A stretch of DNA of 64,000 nt from Mycobacterium tilburgii. Lineage in GTDB: Bacteria; Actinomycetota; Actinomycetes; Mycobacteriales; Mycobacteriaceae. Below the pieces are notes generated by a model, which was not told the origin of the DNA, ran no database searches, and saw only the letters and a program-made list of their open reading frames with translations. Below are positions 54,244 to 63,387 of this stretch, in pieces; position 1 is the stretch's first letter; the number at the start of each line of letters is the position of its first letter. The DNA lies in NCBI RefSeq assembly GCF_902168065.1, contig NZ_LR655698.1:20964-84963 (forward strand), in the 5' to 3' direction. A program made the position numbers and the translations under genes.

Positions 54244-55245
54244 ATGAACGAGCAGACCGCTAAGCCGTCGCGTCACCACACTTGGCGCATTACACGCAGA
54301 ACTCTCACCAAGAGTTGGGACGACTCGATTTTCGCCGAGTCCGCGCAAGCCGGATTCTGGTCGGCGCTGTCGACACCACCGTTGTTGTTGGGAATGCTGG
54401 GCAGTCTGGCCTACGTGGCGCCGTTGTTCGGCCCGGACGCGTTGCCCAGCATCGAAAAGAGCGCCATTTCCGCAGCGCACAAACTGTTTTCGACCAGCGT
54501 GGTAAACGAGATCATCGAGCCGACCGTCCGCGACATCACCGCACACGCCCGCGGTGAGGTGGTCTCGCTGGGATTCGTGCTGTCCCTGTGGGCCGGTTCG
54601 TCGGCGATCTCGTCGTTCGTCGACTCGGTGGTCGAGGCACACGACCAGACGCCGTTGCGCCATCCGGTGCGCCAGCGGTTCTTCGCACTGTTCCTGTATG
54701 TGGCGGGGCTGGTGGCCGCGGTGCTGACGGCGCCGGTGCTGGTGGTCGGCCCCCGCACGGTCTCCGAACACATTCCCGACAACCTGGCTAACGCGTTGCG
54801 GTACGGCTACTACCCCGCGCTGATCGTGGGGCTGATGATCGGAATCGTCGTGCTGTACCGGGTCGCACTGCCGGAACCGCTGCCGACGCACCGGTTGATC
54901 GTGGGCGCCGTGCTGGCCACCGCCGTGTTCGTGACCACGACGCTGGGCCTGCGCGTGTACCTACGCTGGATCACCAGCACGGGATACACCTACGGTGCGC
55001 TGTCCACGCCGATCGCGTTTTTGTTGTTCGCGTTCTTCGGCGGGTTTGCGATCATGCTGGGCGCCGAACTCAACGCCGCCATCCAGGAGGAGTTCCCCGC
55101 CCCGCGGACTCACCCCCACCGATTGCGCATTTGGCTGTTCTCCCGCTCGCCCCGGCTCAAGCGCACCGTGGAGACGCTGGCGGCGCCGATCGCGAATCCC
55201 GCGACGCAGGACCGCGACACGGCGCCGACAAATCCGCCGGGCTGA
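54244..55245 (+). CDS. YihY/BrkB-family membrane protein (Rv2707-like)
   Basis: A 333-residue integral membrane protein of the YihY/UPF0761 (formerly 'RNase BN') family. Six helices are seen: LGMLGSLAYVAPLFG, VVSLGFVLSLWAGSSAISSF, FALFLYVAGLVAAVLTAPVL, YPALIVGLMIGIVVLYRV, LIVGAVLATAVFVTTTLGLR and FLLFAFFGGFAIMLGAELNA. The signature YTYGALSTPIAFLLFAFF near the end is typical. Cytoplasmic basic tail. Function not established. ATG 54244; length near Rv2707 (324). Intact. Confidence 0.88.
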   Translation: MNEQTAKPSRHHTWRITRRTLTKSWDDSIFAESAQAGFWSALSTPPLLLGMLGSLAYVAPLFGPDALPSIEKSAISAAHKLFSTSVVNEIIEPTVRDITAHARGEVVSLGFVLSLWAGSSAISSFVDSVVEAHDQTPLRHPVRQRFFALFLYVAGLVAAVLTAPVLVVGPRTVSEHIPDNLANALRYGYYPALIVGLMIGIVVLYRVALPEPLPTHRLIVGAVLATAVFVTTTLGLRVYLRWITSTGYTYGALSTPIAFLLFAFFGGFAIMLGAELNAAIQEEFPAPRTHPHRLRIWLFSRSPRLKRTVETLAAPIANPATQDRDTAPTNPPG

Positions 55246-55484
55246 TCAGCCCTTCTTGAGCCGTTCGTAGATCTTCTTGCAGTCCGGGCAGACCGGAGAG
55301 CCCGGCTTGGCCGCCTTCGTCACGGAAAAACCTCACCGCACAACGCCACAACGTGGGTCCCATCACCGCGCTCTCGGCGATCTTGTCCTTCTTGACGTAG
55401 TGTGAAGTACTTCGGGGTATCGCTGCCGGTCCCGTCGTCGACGCGTCCGTCGGTGTCAGTGCGTTCGATCGTCTGGGTCTGCAT
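55246..55484 (-). pseudogene. DUF3039 protein (Rv2708c-like), two frameshifts
   Basis: From ATG 55484: MQTQTIERTDTDGRVDDGTG, SDTPKYF. Then YVKKDKIAESAVMG is in a second frame and THVVALCGEVFPVTKAAKPG, SPVCPDCKKIYERLKKG with the CxxC metal site in a third, to the stop at 55246. A small putative zinc-binding protein, now unreadable as one frame. Confidence 0.8.
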
Positions 55485-55577
55485 ACGTCATATCGTACAC
55501 TGTCCGCATATTGTGCACTGTCCGCGCGGCGAAAACCGGCTGCGCCGGAATCCGCCGGGTGTGGGACAGTTAGAGTA

Positions 55578-55972
55578 ATGAGGCGCGGCTCTGATTCGGG
55601 GTTCGACAGGTTCGACGACTTCGACCACAACAAAGGCCGGCCGGTACTGATCACGGCCGCCGAACCTTCGTACGAAGAGCAATACCGTGCGCGGGTGCGT
55701 AAATACCTGACGCTGATGGCTTTCCGCGCTCCCGCGCTGATCCTGGCGGCGCTCGCCTACGGCGCCTGGCACAACGGCCTGATCTCACTTCTCATCGTGG
55801 GGGCTTCGGTCCCGCTGCCCTGGATGGCCGTGCTGATCGCCAACGACCGGCCGCCTCGCCGACGGCCGAACGGCCGGCCACCGAGACGCGGCACCCACCG
55901 CAACCGCCACCGGGCGCGCCGGGCCGCGGGTACGACGCCGGTTCCGGGTCCATTCCGCCCGAGTGGCCGTAA
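55578..55972 (+). pseudogene. DUF3099 membrane protein (Rv2709-like), frameshifted near the end
   Basis: From ATG 55578: VLITAAEPSYEEQYRARVRK, two helices (APALILAALAYGAWHNGLIS, LLIVGASVPLPWMAVLIAND), then RPPR. After about 55858 the expected tail (TAERPATETRHP, GRGYDAGSGSIPPEWP, stop 55972) lies one frame away. The actual frame instead continues as an arginine-rich tail to 56084. The membrane part may still be made, so this could be a gene with an altered C-terminus rather than dead. Confidence 0.7.
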
Positions 55973-56046
55973 TCCGCACTTCTCAGAACATTCTCAAGTC
56001 ACGGTGACATCTCCGCACGTCACGGCGTGTGAGATCGCAGAGCGGT

Positions 56047-56073
56047 GGGAACTCAACGGGCTGATCTGTCGTT
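56047..56073 (+). promoter_or_regulatory. SigE/ECF-type promoter of sigB
   Basis: GGGAAC (56047–56052) and CGTT (56070–56073) are spaced by 17 bases, matching the ECF consensus known for the sigB promoter of M. tuberculosis, which SigE, SigH and SigL use. It lies 38 bases before the sigB ATG. Confidence 0.65.
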
Positions 56074-56111
56074 TAACAACATGACAGTTACAAGCCAACC
56101 GGGAGGCCGCC

Positions 56112-57071
56112 ATGGTGAACGCTTTCACAGGCAGGATCGACAGCGATCTGGATGCTCAGAGCCCCGCAGCGGATCTCGTGCGCGTCTATCTGAACGGCAT
56201 CGGAAAGACGGCCTTGCTGACCGCCGCGGACGAGGTCGAACTGGCCAAGCGTATCGAGGCTGGACTGTACGCCGAGCATCTACTCGCGACACGCAAGCGC
56301 CTCGGCGAGAACCGCAAACGTGACCTCGCTGCCGTCGTACGCGACGGGCAGGCGGCGCGCCGGCACCTGCTGGAAGCGAACCTGCGGCTGGTGGTGTCGC
56401 TGGCCAAGCGTTACACCGGCCGGGGCATGCCGCTGCTGGACCTGATCCAGGAGGGCAACCTCGGGCTGATCCGCGCGATGGAAAAGTTTGACTACACAAA
56501 GGGATTCAAGTTCTCCACCTACGCAACCTGGTGGATCCGGCAGGCCATCACCCGGGGCATGGCCGATCAGAGCCGTACCATCCGGCTGCCCGTCCACCTC
56601 GTCGAGCAGGTCAACAAGCTGGCGCGGATCAAGCGTGAGATGCACCAGAACCTAGGACGCGAGGCAACCGACGAGGAGCTGGCCGCCGAGTCGGGAATCC
56701 CGGTCGACAAGATCAACGACCTGCTCGAGCACAGCCGCGACCCGGTAAGCCTAGACATGCCGGTCGGCTCCGAGGAGGAGGCGCCCCTGGGCGACTTCAT
56801 CGAGGATGCCGAGGCGATGTCGGCAGAGAACGCGGTGATCGCCGAGCTGCTGCACACCGACATCCGCAGCGTGCTGGCCACGCTCGACGAGCGCGAACAC
56901 CAGGTGATCCGGCTGCGTTTCGGTTTGGACGACGGCCAGCCGCGGACGCTGGATCAGATCGGCAAGCTGTTCGGGCTGTCCCGTGAACGGGTTCGCCAGA
57001 TCGAGCGCGACGTGATGGCCAAGTTGCGCAACGGCGAGCGCGCCGACCGGCTCCGTTCGTACGCCAGCTGA
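56112..57071 (+). CDS. sigB: Principal-like stress sigma factor SigB
   Basis: A 319-residue group 2 sigma-70 (Rv2710), close to SigA in regions 1.2–4.2 but without the long N-terminal extension. [20 protein letters not shown] (1.2), [39 protein letters not shown] and [20 protein letters not shown] (2.x), then [20 protein letters not shown] (4.2). It serves stationary-phase and stress genes. Near-identical to the M. tuberculosis protein after the first ten residues. An ECF-type promoter is upstream and a long hairpin downstream, before ideR. Intact. Confidence 0.96.
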   Translation: MVNAFTGRIDSDLDAQSPAADLVRVYLNGIGKTALLTAADEVELAKRIEAGLYAEHLLATRKRLGENRKRDLAAVVRDGQAARRHLLEANLRLVVSLAKRYTGRGMPLLDLIQEGNLGLIRAMEKFDYTKGFKFSTYATWWIRQAITRGMADQSRTIRLPVHLVEQVNKLARIKREMHQNLGREATDEELAAESGIPVDKINDLLEHSRDPVSLDMPVGSEEEAPLGDFIEDAEAMSAENAVIAELLHTDIRSVLATLDEREHQVIRLRFGLDDGQPRTLDQIGKLFGLSRERVRQIERDVMAKLRNGERADRLRSYAS

Positions 57072-57103
57072 GCGGCCAGGCAAGGCCGCCCACCAGCCGA
57101 GTA

Positions 57104-57151
57104 GCAAGACAGTATGCCCGCCGCGGTCGTGTGGCGGACATATTGTCTTGC
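57104..57151. terminator. Long hairpin between sigB and ideR
   Basis: Arms 57104–57122 and 57133–57151 pair over 19 positions with one G·T and one mismatch around a 10-base loop; the outer eight (GCAAGACA/TGTCTTGC) are perfect. It starts 33 bases after sigB and ends 66 bases before ideR. No T-run. Probably a sigB terminator or a processing/regulatory structure in the ideR leader. Confidence 0.6.
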
Positions 57152-57217
57152 CTAGGAGGCGTTAAACCCATTTCGGCAGCCTGGGCAAGTAGACTCGGCG
57201 GCAATGGAGGGTGCTGA

Positions 57218-57907
57218 ATGAACGACCTGGTTGATACCACCGAGATGTACCTGCGGACTATCTACGACCTCGAGGAAGAGGGCGTGACGCCGCTGCGTGC
57301 CAGGATCGCCGAACGGCTCGACCAGAGCGGGCCGACCGTCAGCCAGACTGTCTCGCGGATGCAGCGGGACGGGTTGCTCCATGTCGCCGGGGACCGTCAT
57401 CTGGAGCTGACCGACAAGGGCAGGGCGCTGGCCATCTCCGTGATGCGCAAGCATCGCTTGGCTGAGCGGCTGCTCGTCGACGTCATCGGCCTGCCGTGGG
57501 TGGAAGTGCACGCCGAGGCATGCCGGTGGGAGCACGTGATGAGCGAGGATGTCGAGCGCCGGCTGATGAAGGTGCTCAACAACCCCACCACCTCACCGTT
57601 CGGGAACCCCATCCCCGGCTTGCTGGATCTGGGCGTCAGTCCGGATTCGGGCGCCGGGGAAGTGAACTTGGTCCGGCTGACCGAGTTGCCGTCGGGTTCA
57701 CCGGTCGCGGTCGTCGTGCGCCAGCTCACCGAGCACGTGCAGGGCGACATCGATTTGATTTCACGGCTCAAGGATGCCGGCGTGGTGCCCAACGCGCGGG
57801 TCACCGTAGAGACCGGGCCCGCGGGTGTCACGATCCTAATCCCGGGCCACGAGAACGTCACGCTCCCGCACGAAATGGCGCACGCGGTCAAGGTCGAAAA
57901 GGTCTGA
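57218..57907 (+). CDS. ideR: Iron-dependent regulator IdeR (DtxR family)
   Basis: A 229-residue DtxR-type repressor (Rv2711). With Fe2+ it dimerises and binds iron boxes, repressing siderophore genes and activating storage genes. HTH: LRARIAERLDQSGPTVSQTV (about 26–45). Metal site 1 ligands H79, E83 and H98 and site 2 ligands M10, C102, E105 and H106 are all in place (EVHAEACRWEHVM). An SH3-like C-terminal domain follows. ATG 57218 with GGAGGGTGCTG upstream. Intact, and the haem genes it may indirectly serve are intact too. Confidence 0.96.
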   Translation: MNDLVDTTEMYLRTIYDLEEEGVTPLRARIAERLDQSGPTVSQTVSRMQRDGLLHVAGDRHLELTDKGRALAISVMRKHRLAERLLVDVIGLPWVEVHAEACRWEHVMSEDVERRLMKVLNNPTTSPFGNPIPGLLDLGVSPDSGAGEVNLVRLTELPSGSPVAVVVRQLTEHVQGDIDLISRLKDAGVVPNARVTVETGPAGVTILIPGHENVTLPHEMAHAVKVEKV

Positions 57908-57982
57908 CCGCTATCCCGCACGGCGGCGGAATGTCCGCTGCGGCGCCAGCGCACGCCCAGGCGCCTGGCCGCCTGCGGCCGG

Positions 57983-58825
57983 TCACCGCAAGCTCCGGGA
58001 CCGCGTCCCGGTCTGCAACGCGGTATCCAGCATGCGCACCATCCGGTGCTCCTCGTCACACTGTAGCGCGGCCTCCTGCGACATCCCGGCCAGCGGCCTG
58101 TCGCCGCGGACATACGCGCTGAACGCCAGCAGCACCAGCGCCTCGGCGCGCCACGGCGGCGGCAGGATGCGGGGACAGTGTCGCCCACAACGCCTCGGCC
58201 TCCCCGGCGGTCTCGCCGATCGCCAAGGCGTACAACGTGTCGCGGACCGCCGCGTCCGTCAACGCACAGCCCACGGCGGTCGCCTCGGCGTCGGACAGCA
58301 GGTCTACCCTGCTGACGCGGGCGACGGCGGCCATCGCGGCGCGCACGTCGCGACCGCGCACGGCCTCTCGGATCGGCGTCCTGCACACCTCCTGTCGGGC
58401 CGTCGCCGCCGCGGGCAAGCGCACAGGCCAACTCGGCGCTGCGAGCGGAATCCTCGGCGGCCACGACGGCCTGTAGATCGGCACGGCGCGAACAGAGCCG
58501 CCGCCCTTCCAGCACCGCCGCGGCGGCCAGCGGTGAGATCGACGGATCGTCGACCGTGCCACACGAGCCGCAACCGTCCACGCAGTGCCAGCGCCCACCA
58601 CGTGCAAGCCGATCGACCACATGCGCCGCGTACAGCTCATTGTGGTGCTGCGCCAATGCTTCTACCAGCACGGCGCACAAATGCCGGTACTCGTCGTTGC
58701 AACACGGACAGCGTGCCCTCCTCACTGACGATCACGACGATCACTGCCTCCGGTGCGGCCGCGGCAGCGACCTCGGCGAGATGACCCACCCCGGCGACGA
58801 GTTTCTCGGAGAGGTCGACCCTTAT
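57983..58825 (-). pseudogene. DUF4192 protein (Rv2712c-like), several frameshifts
   Basis: Reading from the right: VDLSEKLVAGVGHLAEVAAA and EAVIVVIVSEEG. Then, in a second frame, VLVEALAQHHNELYAAHVVD and ARGGRWHCVDGCGSCGTVDD. Then PIREAVRGRDVRAAMAAVAR in a third, and finally LVLLAFSAYVRGDRPLAGMS to the stop at 57983. At least three shifts. DUF4192 is of unknown function. Confidence 0.75.
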
Positions 58826-58829
58826 TCAC

Positions 58830-59937
58830 CGCGCCCAGCTCGCCAGCCTCCCAGGACACCAGGACCAGTGGCAGTGTTCGTAAGTCGTTGGGGCGGAAAC
58901 CAATTCAGCCTCTGCTACTGATATACGAGCAGCGAGAGCACTACTCGGTGGTGGTGGTGGTGGTGGTGAACGCGCTGCTAGGCACCTATGTCGTGGGTCT
59001 GATTCCCGCGCTCCTGGTGGCCGGCCGGCTCTCCGACCGGATCGGCCGCAAGCCGGTGATGCTCGTCGGCGTGCTCAGCGCCCTGTCCGGCAGCAGCCTT
59101 CTGGCACTCGGGAACTTCGGCCTGCTGTTGCTGGCCGCCGAGCGGCTGCTGTCCGGCGTCGGCGTCGGGATTGCGATGACGGTCGGCGCCAGCTGGCTGA
59201 CCGAGCTGTCCCGGCCGCCCTTCGACCTGCGCGCAGGCGAGGGGCGGGAGCACGATGCACCGTCGTCGTCTTCGGCTGCGGCTCGGCCTTCGGCGCTCTC
59301 GTCGCCGGAGGTATCGCCCAATGGGGCCCGCTCCCCCAGGTCCTTCCGTTTCTGAGCCACATCGTCTGCACGGCGCCGTTCGTCTACATCACCGCGCTCC
59401 CCGGAGACGCGGGCCAAGGCGGCAACCCGTATTTCGTTGGCTGCGCAGCTGAAGATCCCCGGTGTCCGGCACCGGCGATTTGTACGCGTCGTTTTGATCT
59501 CTGCGCCATGGCTTTTCGCGTCCGCGGCGATCGGCTACGGCTACCTGCCCACCCAGCTCGCCGTGGCCGGCTCGCTTGGTCTCATCTTCGCCACGACGGC
59601 CTCTATCATCGCCTTGGCCACCTCCGCTCTCGTCCAGCCGTTCGCGCGCAAAGTGCACTGCCACCACTGCGCCCGCGGGTTGATCGTCGCGACGACCCTG
59701 CTGGCCGGCGGCCTCGGCCTGGTCACGCTGAGCATCTCGGTTCAATCGATCTGGCTCGGTATCGCGTCGAGCTTCGTGGTCGTCGCGGAAATCGGTGTGG
59801 GCCAGGTCTCTGGTCTCCTCGAGGTGCAGCGCATCGCCACCAACGATGACCTTGCCGGACTGACCGGAGTATTTTACTCACTGCCCTACGCTGGATTTCT
59901 GTGCCGACCGCCATCGCCGCGTTGGCCGCGCCGTTCC
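58830..59937 (+). pseudogene. Major facilitator superfamily transporter, broken
   Basis: An MFS gene can be followed through several frames: VAVFVSRWGGNQF, PLLLIYEQREHYSVVVV, GRLSDRIGRKPVMLVGVLSA (loop 2–3 signature), SLLALGNFGLLLLAAERLLS, FGCGSAFGALVAGGIAQWGP, and ISAPWLFASAAIGYGYLPTQ to [12 protein letters not shown]. At least four shifts. The final helices are replaced by a sthA fragment at about 59938. This gene has no counterpart at this site in M. tuberculosis. Confidence 0.75.
58948..58968 (+). repeat. (GTG)7 trinucleotide tract in the MFS remnant
   Basis: Seven GTG units encode a run of Val just after EHYS, where relatives should have about four. An in-frame slippage expansion. Confidence 0.8.
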
Positions 59938-60279
59938 CCCAAGGTGCCCCACATCTATGCCGTCGGCGACGTCATCAGCTCCCCGGCGCTGGCCGCCACG
60001 TCCATGGCACAGGGATCGGCTGGCCGCCTACCACGCCTTCGGTGAACCGACCGACGGCATCACCGAACTGCAGCCGATCGGCATCTATTCGATTCCCGAG
60101 GTCTCCTCTCCTACGTGGGCGCCACCGAAGTGGAGCTGACGAAAGACATGGGTTGTGGCGGCACCATCGACTATCTGGTGGACGCCGTGTTCAACTACCC
60201 GACGTTCTTCGAGGCCTACAAGGTGGCCGCGCTGGACATGATGACCAAGGTGCGGGCGCTCAACCAGTTCTGGCGCTGA
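59938..60279 (+). pseudogene. sthA: Soluble pyridine nucleotide transhydrogenase (SthA) C-terminal remnant with internal deletion
   Basis: [19 protein letters not shown] (FAD-binding GD motif), [30 protein letters not shown] and [11 protein letters not shown] lie in three frames. The text then jumps from ELTK directly to [40 protein letters not shown], omitting about 70 residues of the dimer domain. The first about 300 residues are lost to the MFS junction. Rv2713 equivalent; balance of NADH and NADPH by this enzyme is lost. Confidence 0.85.
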
Positions 60280-60282
60280 GGG

Positions 60283-61104
60283 TCAACAGGTGTCGTCGAT
60301 GTCGACGGGCACCGGATCGCCCGGACCGCCGGCCTGGGCGCGGACCAGCAGCTCGGCGATGTGGTCGTCGAACGGCGCCGAGTAGGACACGTTCTCGGCG
60401 CAGCCCCCGCGTTCCAGCCCGCCGATCACCCCGACGACGGTGGTCCCGCTGACCCAGGGTGCGCCGCTGGTCCCCCCGACCATCCTCTCGCACACTAGCG
60501 AGGGGAAGCTGCCGGCAGCGATTGCGGTGTTGCCCTGACATGCGATCGGAGAGCCGCCGACGCCGCTGGGATACCCGACCACGGTGACGTGACTGCTCGG
60601 CGGCGGCGCCGTGCCCAGGGTGAGCGCCAAACCCGCCGACGTCTCCACCGAACCGTGGGTGCCATTGACCCGCGCGATCGCGTAATCGGCATGCGGATCT
60701 TTGCTGGCCACCCAGCGCGGATCCAGGTAGACGCTGTCCGCCGTGAACAGCTCCGGCGGCGTCCCGTCACCGGAAAGGCCGGGCACGAAGGTGATCCGAG
60801 CGGCGCCCGCCAGGCAGTGCGCGGCGGTCAGCACCAGATTGCCGGTGGTGGAATGCAGCACCGAGCCGGTGCAGACGTGCTGGGTGCTGCCGTCCAAAAA
60901 GATCGCTCCCACCCGGCGGTCGGGGTCCACCGGAGCCGCCACCGCGGGCGGTTCGGGCTGGCTGACATGCTGCGCCGGGTTACTGGTCTTCGGCGGGGGC
61001 GGCGGTGTGACCGGCCGCGACAGGTGCGGCACGGGACGGTCGCACGACGCCACCACCGTCGCGAGGCCGAAAATCGGGCAGAGCAGCAGCATTGGGACGC
61101 GCAT
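60283..61104 (-). CDS. Trypsin-like serine protease lipoprotein
   Basis: A 273-residue exported protease. The signal peptide ends in a lipobox VASC (Cys21). A proline-rich linker (PVTPPPPPKTSNPAQHVS) follows, then a chymotrypsin-fold domain from about residue 63: VLTAAHCLAG (H96), ADYAIARV (D140) and VGGTSGAPWVSG (S213), with GNLVLTAAH and VVGYPSGVGGSPIAC typical of V8-like peptidases. Disulfide cysteines are present (C78/C97, C189/C205). Anchored outside the membrane; substrate unknown. I do not recall a counterpart at this position in M. tuberculosis. Intact beside the dead sthA gene. Confidence 0.87.
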   Translation of the reverse strand: MRVPMLLLCPIFGLATVVASCDRPVPHLSRPVTPPPPPKTSNPAQHVSQPEPPAVAAPVDPDRRVGAIFLDGSTQHVCTGSVLHSTTGNLVLTAAHCLAGAARITFVPGLSGDGTPPELFTADSVYLDPRWVASKDPHADYAIARVNGTHGSVETSAGLALTLGTAPPPSSHVTVVGYPSGVGGSPIACQGNTAIAAGSFPSLVCERMVGGTSGAPWVSGTTVVGVIGGLERGGCAENVSYSAPFDDHIAELLVRAQAGGPGDPVPVDIDDTC

Positions 61105-61309
61105 CGGATCCCATCATGCCTGACCGCGCCGGTGGAAGCGGAACTCGGCGGCGCCGCCGCGACGGTAGATTTGCTGGCAGACCCGGTGCGCGCGAATGTT
61201 CCGCACGGATTACGTTCGTGCGTCAACCCGTTTCGGATATGGGGTGCCCACCGATTCAGAAGACACTGGTTAGGGCACCCTGGAGAACTCGGCGAAAGGA
61301 GGCGAACCG

Positions 61310-62281
61310 GTGGCTGACGAACACAAGGACGACCTGTACTACGAGCCAGGGCAACCCGGCATCTACGAGCTAGAGCTTCCGGCGCCCCACCTGGTGACCT
61401 CGGACGGCCGCGGGCCGGTGCTGGTGCACGCGTTGGAAGGCTTCTCCGACGCCGGCCACGCGATACGGCTGGCCGCCAACCACCTCAAGGCTGCCCTAGA
61501 CACGGAGCTGGTCGCGTCGTTCGCGATCGACGAATTGCTGGACTACCGCTCCCGGCGCCCGCTGATGACGTTCAAGACCGACCACTTCTCCAACTACGAC
61601 GACCCGGAACTGAGCCTGTACGCGCTGCGCGACAGCGTCGGCACCCCGTTCCTGTTGCTGGCCGGTATGGAGCCGGACCTGAAATGGGAGCGCTTCATCA
61701 CCGCAGTCCGGCTGCTGGCCGAGCGGCTGGGCGTGCGGCAGACGATCGGGCTGGGCACCGTGCCTATGGCGGTGCCGCACACCCGCCCCATCACGCTGAC
61801 CGCGCACTCCAACAACCGCGACCTGATCGCCGATTTCCAGCCGTGGATCTCCGAAATCCAGGTGCCCGGCAGCGCGTCGAACCTGCTGGAGTACCGGATG
61901 GCTCAGCACGGGCACGAGGTGGTCGGCTTCACCGTCCACGTCCCGCACTACCTGACCCAGACCGACTACCCCGCCGCCGCGCAGACGCTGCTCGAGCAGG
62001 TGGCCAAGACCGCGTCGCTCGATTTGCCGCTGTCGGCGTTGACCGAGGCGGCGGCGGAAATCCGGGCCAAAATCGACGAGCAGGTGGAGGCGAGCGCCGA
62101 GGTCGCTCAAGTGGTGGCCGCACTCGAGCGCCAGTACGATGCCTTTATCGACGCTCAGGAGAACAGGTCGTTACTGACCCACGACGAGGACCTCCCGAGC
62201 GGCGACGAGCTAGGTGCCGAATTCGAGCGTTTTCTCGCCCAGCAGGCGGAAAAAAAACGCGACGACGACGACCCTGCTTAA
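61310..62281 (+). CDS. PAC2-family protein (Rv2714-like)
   Basis: A 323-residue cytoplasmic protein of the PAC2 family (proteasome-assembly-chaperone fold, also purine-nucleoside-phosphorylase-like). VLVHALEGFSDAGHAIRLAA, DRYSRRRP-like (LLDYRSRRPLMTFKTDHF), LYALRDSVGTPFLLLAGMEP and GLGTVPMAVPHTRPITLTAH are typical. Charged coiled-coil tail (EQVEASAEVAQVVAALERQY). GTG 61310 follows a strong AAAGGAGG. Its link to the mycobacterial proteasome is unproven. Intact. Confidence 0.88.
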   Translation: MADEHKDDLYYEPGQPGIYELELPAPHLVTSDGRGPVLVHALEGFSDAGHAIRLAANHLKAALDTELVASFAIDELLDYRSRRPLMTFKTDHFSNYDDPELSLYALRDSVGTPFLLLAGMEPDLKWERFITAVRLLAERLGVRQTIGLGTVPMAVPHTRPITLTAHSNNRDLIADFQPWISEIQVPGSASNLLEYRMAQHGHEVVGFTVHVPHYLTQTDYPAAAQTLLEQVAKTASLDLPLSALTEAAAEIRAKIDEQVEASAEVAQVVAALERQYDAFIDAQENRSLLTHDEDLPSGDELGAEFERFLAQQAEKKRDDDDPA

Positions 62282-62322
62282 ACGCCAACGCCCCAACCGG
62301 CGCAGACAACAAGGGTGGCCAG

Positions 62323-63354
62323 ATGACCAAGCGGAAGCGCAAAAGCAACCTGCACCCGGTGCCGGAAATGACCACCCCCAGCCTAGAATTTCGCACCATC
62401 CACGGCTACAAGCGCGCGTTTCGCATAGCCGGCTCCGGGCCGGCGATCCTGCTGATCCACGGCATCGGCGACAACTCCACCACGTGGAACACGGTGCAGG
62501 CCAAACTGGCCCAGCGGTTCACGGTGATCGCCCCCGACCTGCTGGGGCACGGCCGTTCGGACAAGCCGCGCGCTGACTATTCGGTGGCCGGCTACGCCAA
62601 CGGCATGCGTGATCTGCTGTCCGTGCTCGACATCGAGCGTGTGACCATCATCGGCCATTCCCTCGGCGGCGGTGTGGCGATGCAGTTCGCCTACCAGTTC
62701 CCGCATCTGGTCGAGCGGTTGATCCTGGTCGCCGCGGGCGGTGTCACCAAGGACGTCAACGTCGCCTTCCGGCTGGCGTCGCTGCCGATGGGCAGCGAGG
62801 CGCTGGCGTTGCTGCGGCTGCCGCTGGTGCTGCCGGCGGTTCAGCTTGCCGGGCGGCTGGCGGGTCTGGCGATCGGGTCGACCGGGCTGGGCATGGACTT
62901 GCCCAACGTGCTGCGCATCCTCGATGACCTGCCGGAGCCGACGGCGTCGTCGGCGTTCAGCCGCACTCTTCGGGCGGTGGTGGATTGGCGCGGCCAGATC
63001 GTCACCTTCCTGGACCGATGCTATTTGGCCGAAGCCATTCCGGCGCAGATCATCTGGGGCACCAAGGACGTGGTGGTCCCGGTCCGGCACGCGTGGATGG
63101 CCCACGCCGCGATGCCCGGCTCGCGCCTGGAGATCTTCGAAGGTTCGGGCCACTTCCCCTTCCACGCCGACCCCGCGCGGTTCACCGAGGTCGTCCAGCG
63201 GTTCATCGACACCACCGCACCGGCGGAATACGACCAGGAGGCGCTGCGTGCCCTGCTGCGCGCCGACAGCGCCGAACGCGCGGTCACCGACTCGGATGAC
63301 ACGCGCGTCGCGGTGCTTAACACGATAGGTTCCGACGAGCGCAGCGCCACTTGA
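62323..63354 (+). CDS. α/β-hydrolase (Rv2715-like)
   Basis: A 343-residue hydrolase. ILLIHGIGDNSTTWNTVQAK (oxyanion HG), VIAPDLLGHGRSDKPRADYS and the nucleophile elbow TIIGHSLGGGVAMQFAYQF with Ser113 are clear. The acid is in IIWGTKDVVVPVRHAW and the His in FEGSGHFPFHADPARF. A lysine-rich N-terminus (MTKRKRKSNLHPVP) precedes the fold. Epoxide-hydrolase or C–C-hydrolase type; substrate unknown. ATG 62323, 41 bases after the PAC2 gene, likely the same transcript. Intact. Confidence 0.9.
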   Translation: MTKRKRKSNLHPVPEMTTPSLEFRTIHGYKRAFRIAGSGPAILLIHGIGDNSTTWNTVQAKLAQRFTVIAPDLLGHGRSDKPRADYSVAGYANGMRDLLSVLDIERVTIIGHSLGGGVAMQFAYQFPHLVERLILVAAGGVTKDVNVAFRLASLPMGSEALALLRLPLVLPAVQLAGRLAGLAIGSTGLGMDLPNVLRILDDLPEPTASSAFSRTLRAVVDWRGQIVTFLDRCYLAEAIPAQIIWGTKDVVVPVRHAWMAHAAMPGSRLEIFEGSGHFPFHADPARFTEVVQRFIDTTAPAEYDQEALRALLRADSAERAVTDSDDTRVAVLNTIGSDERSAT

Positions 63355-63387
63355 TCGTCGCGGCCGCCCGGGTCGTACAGTCGGGCC

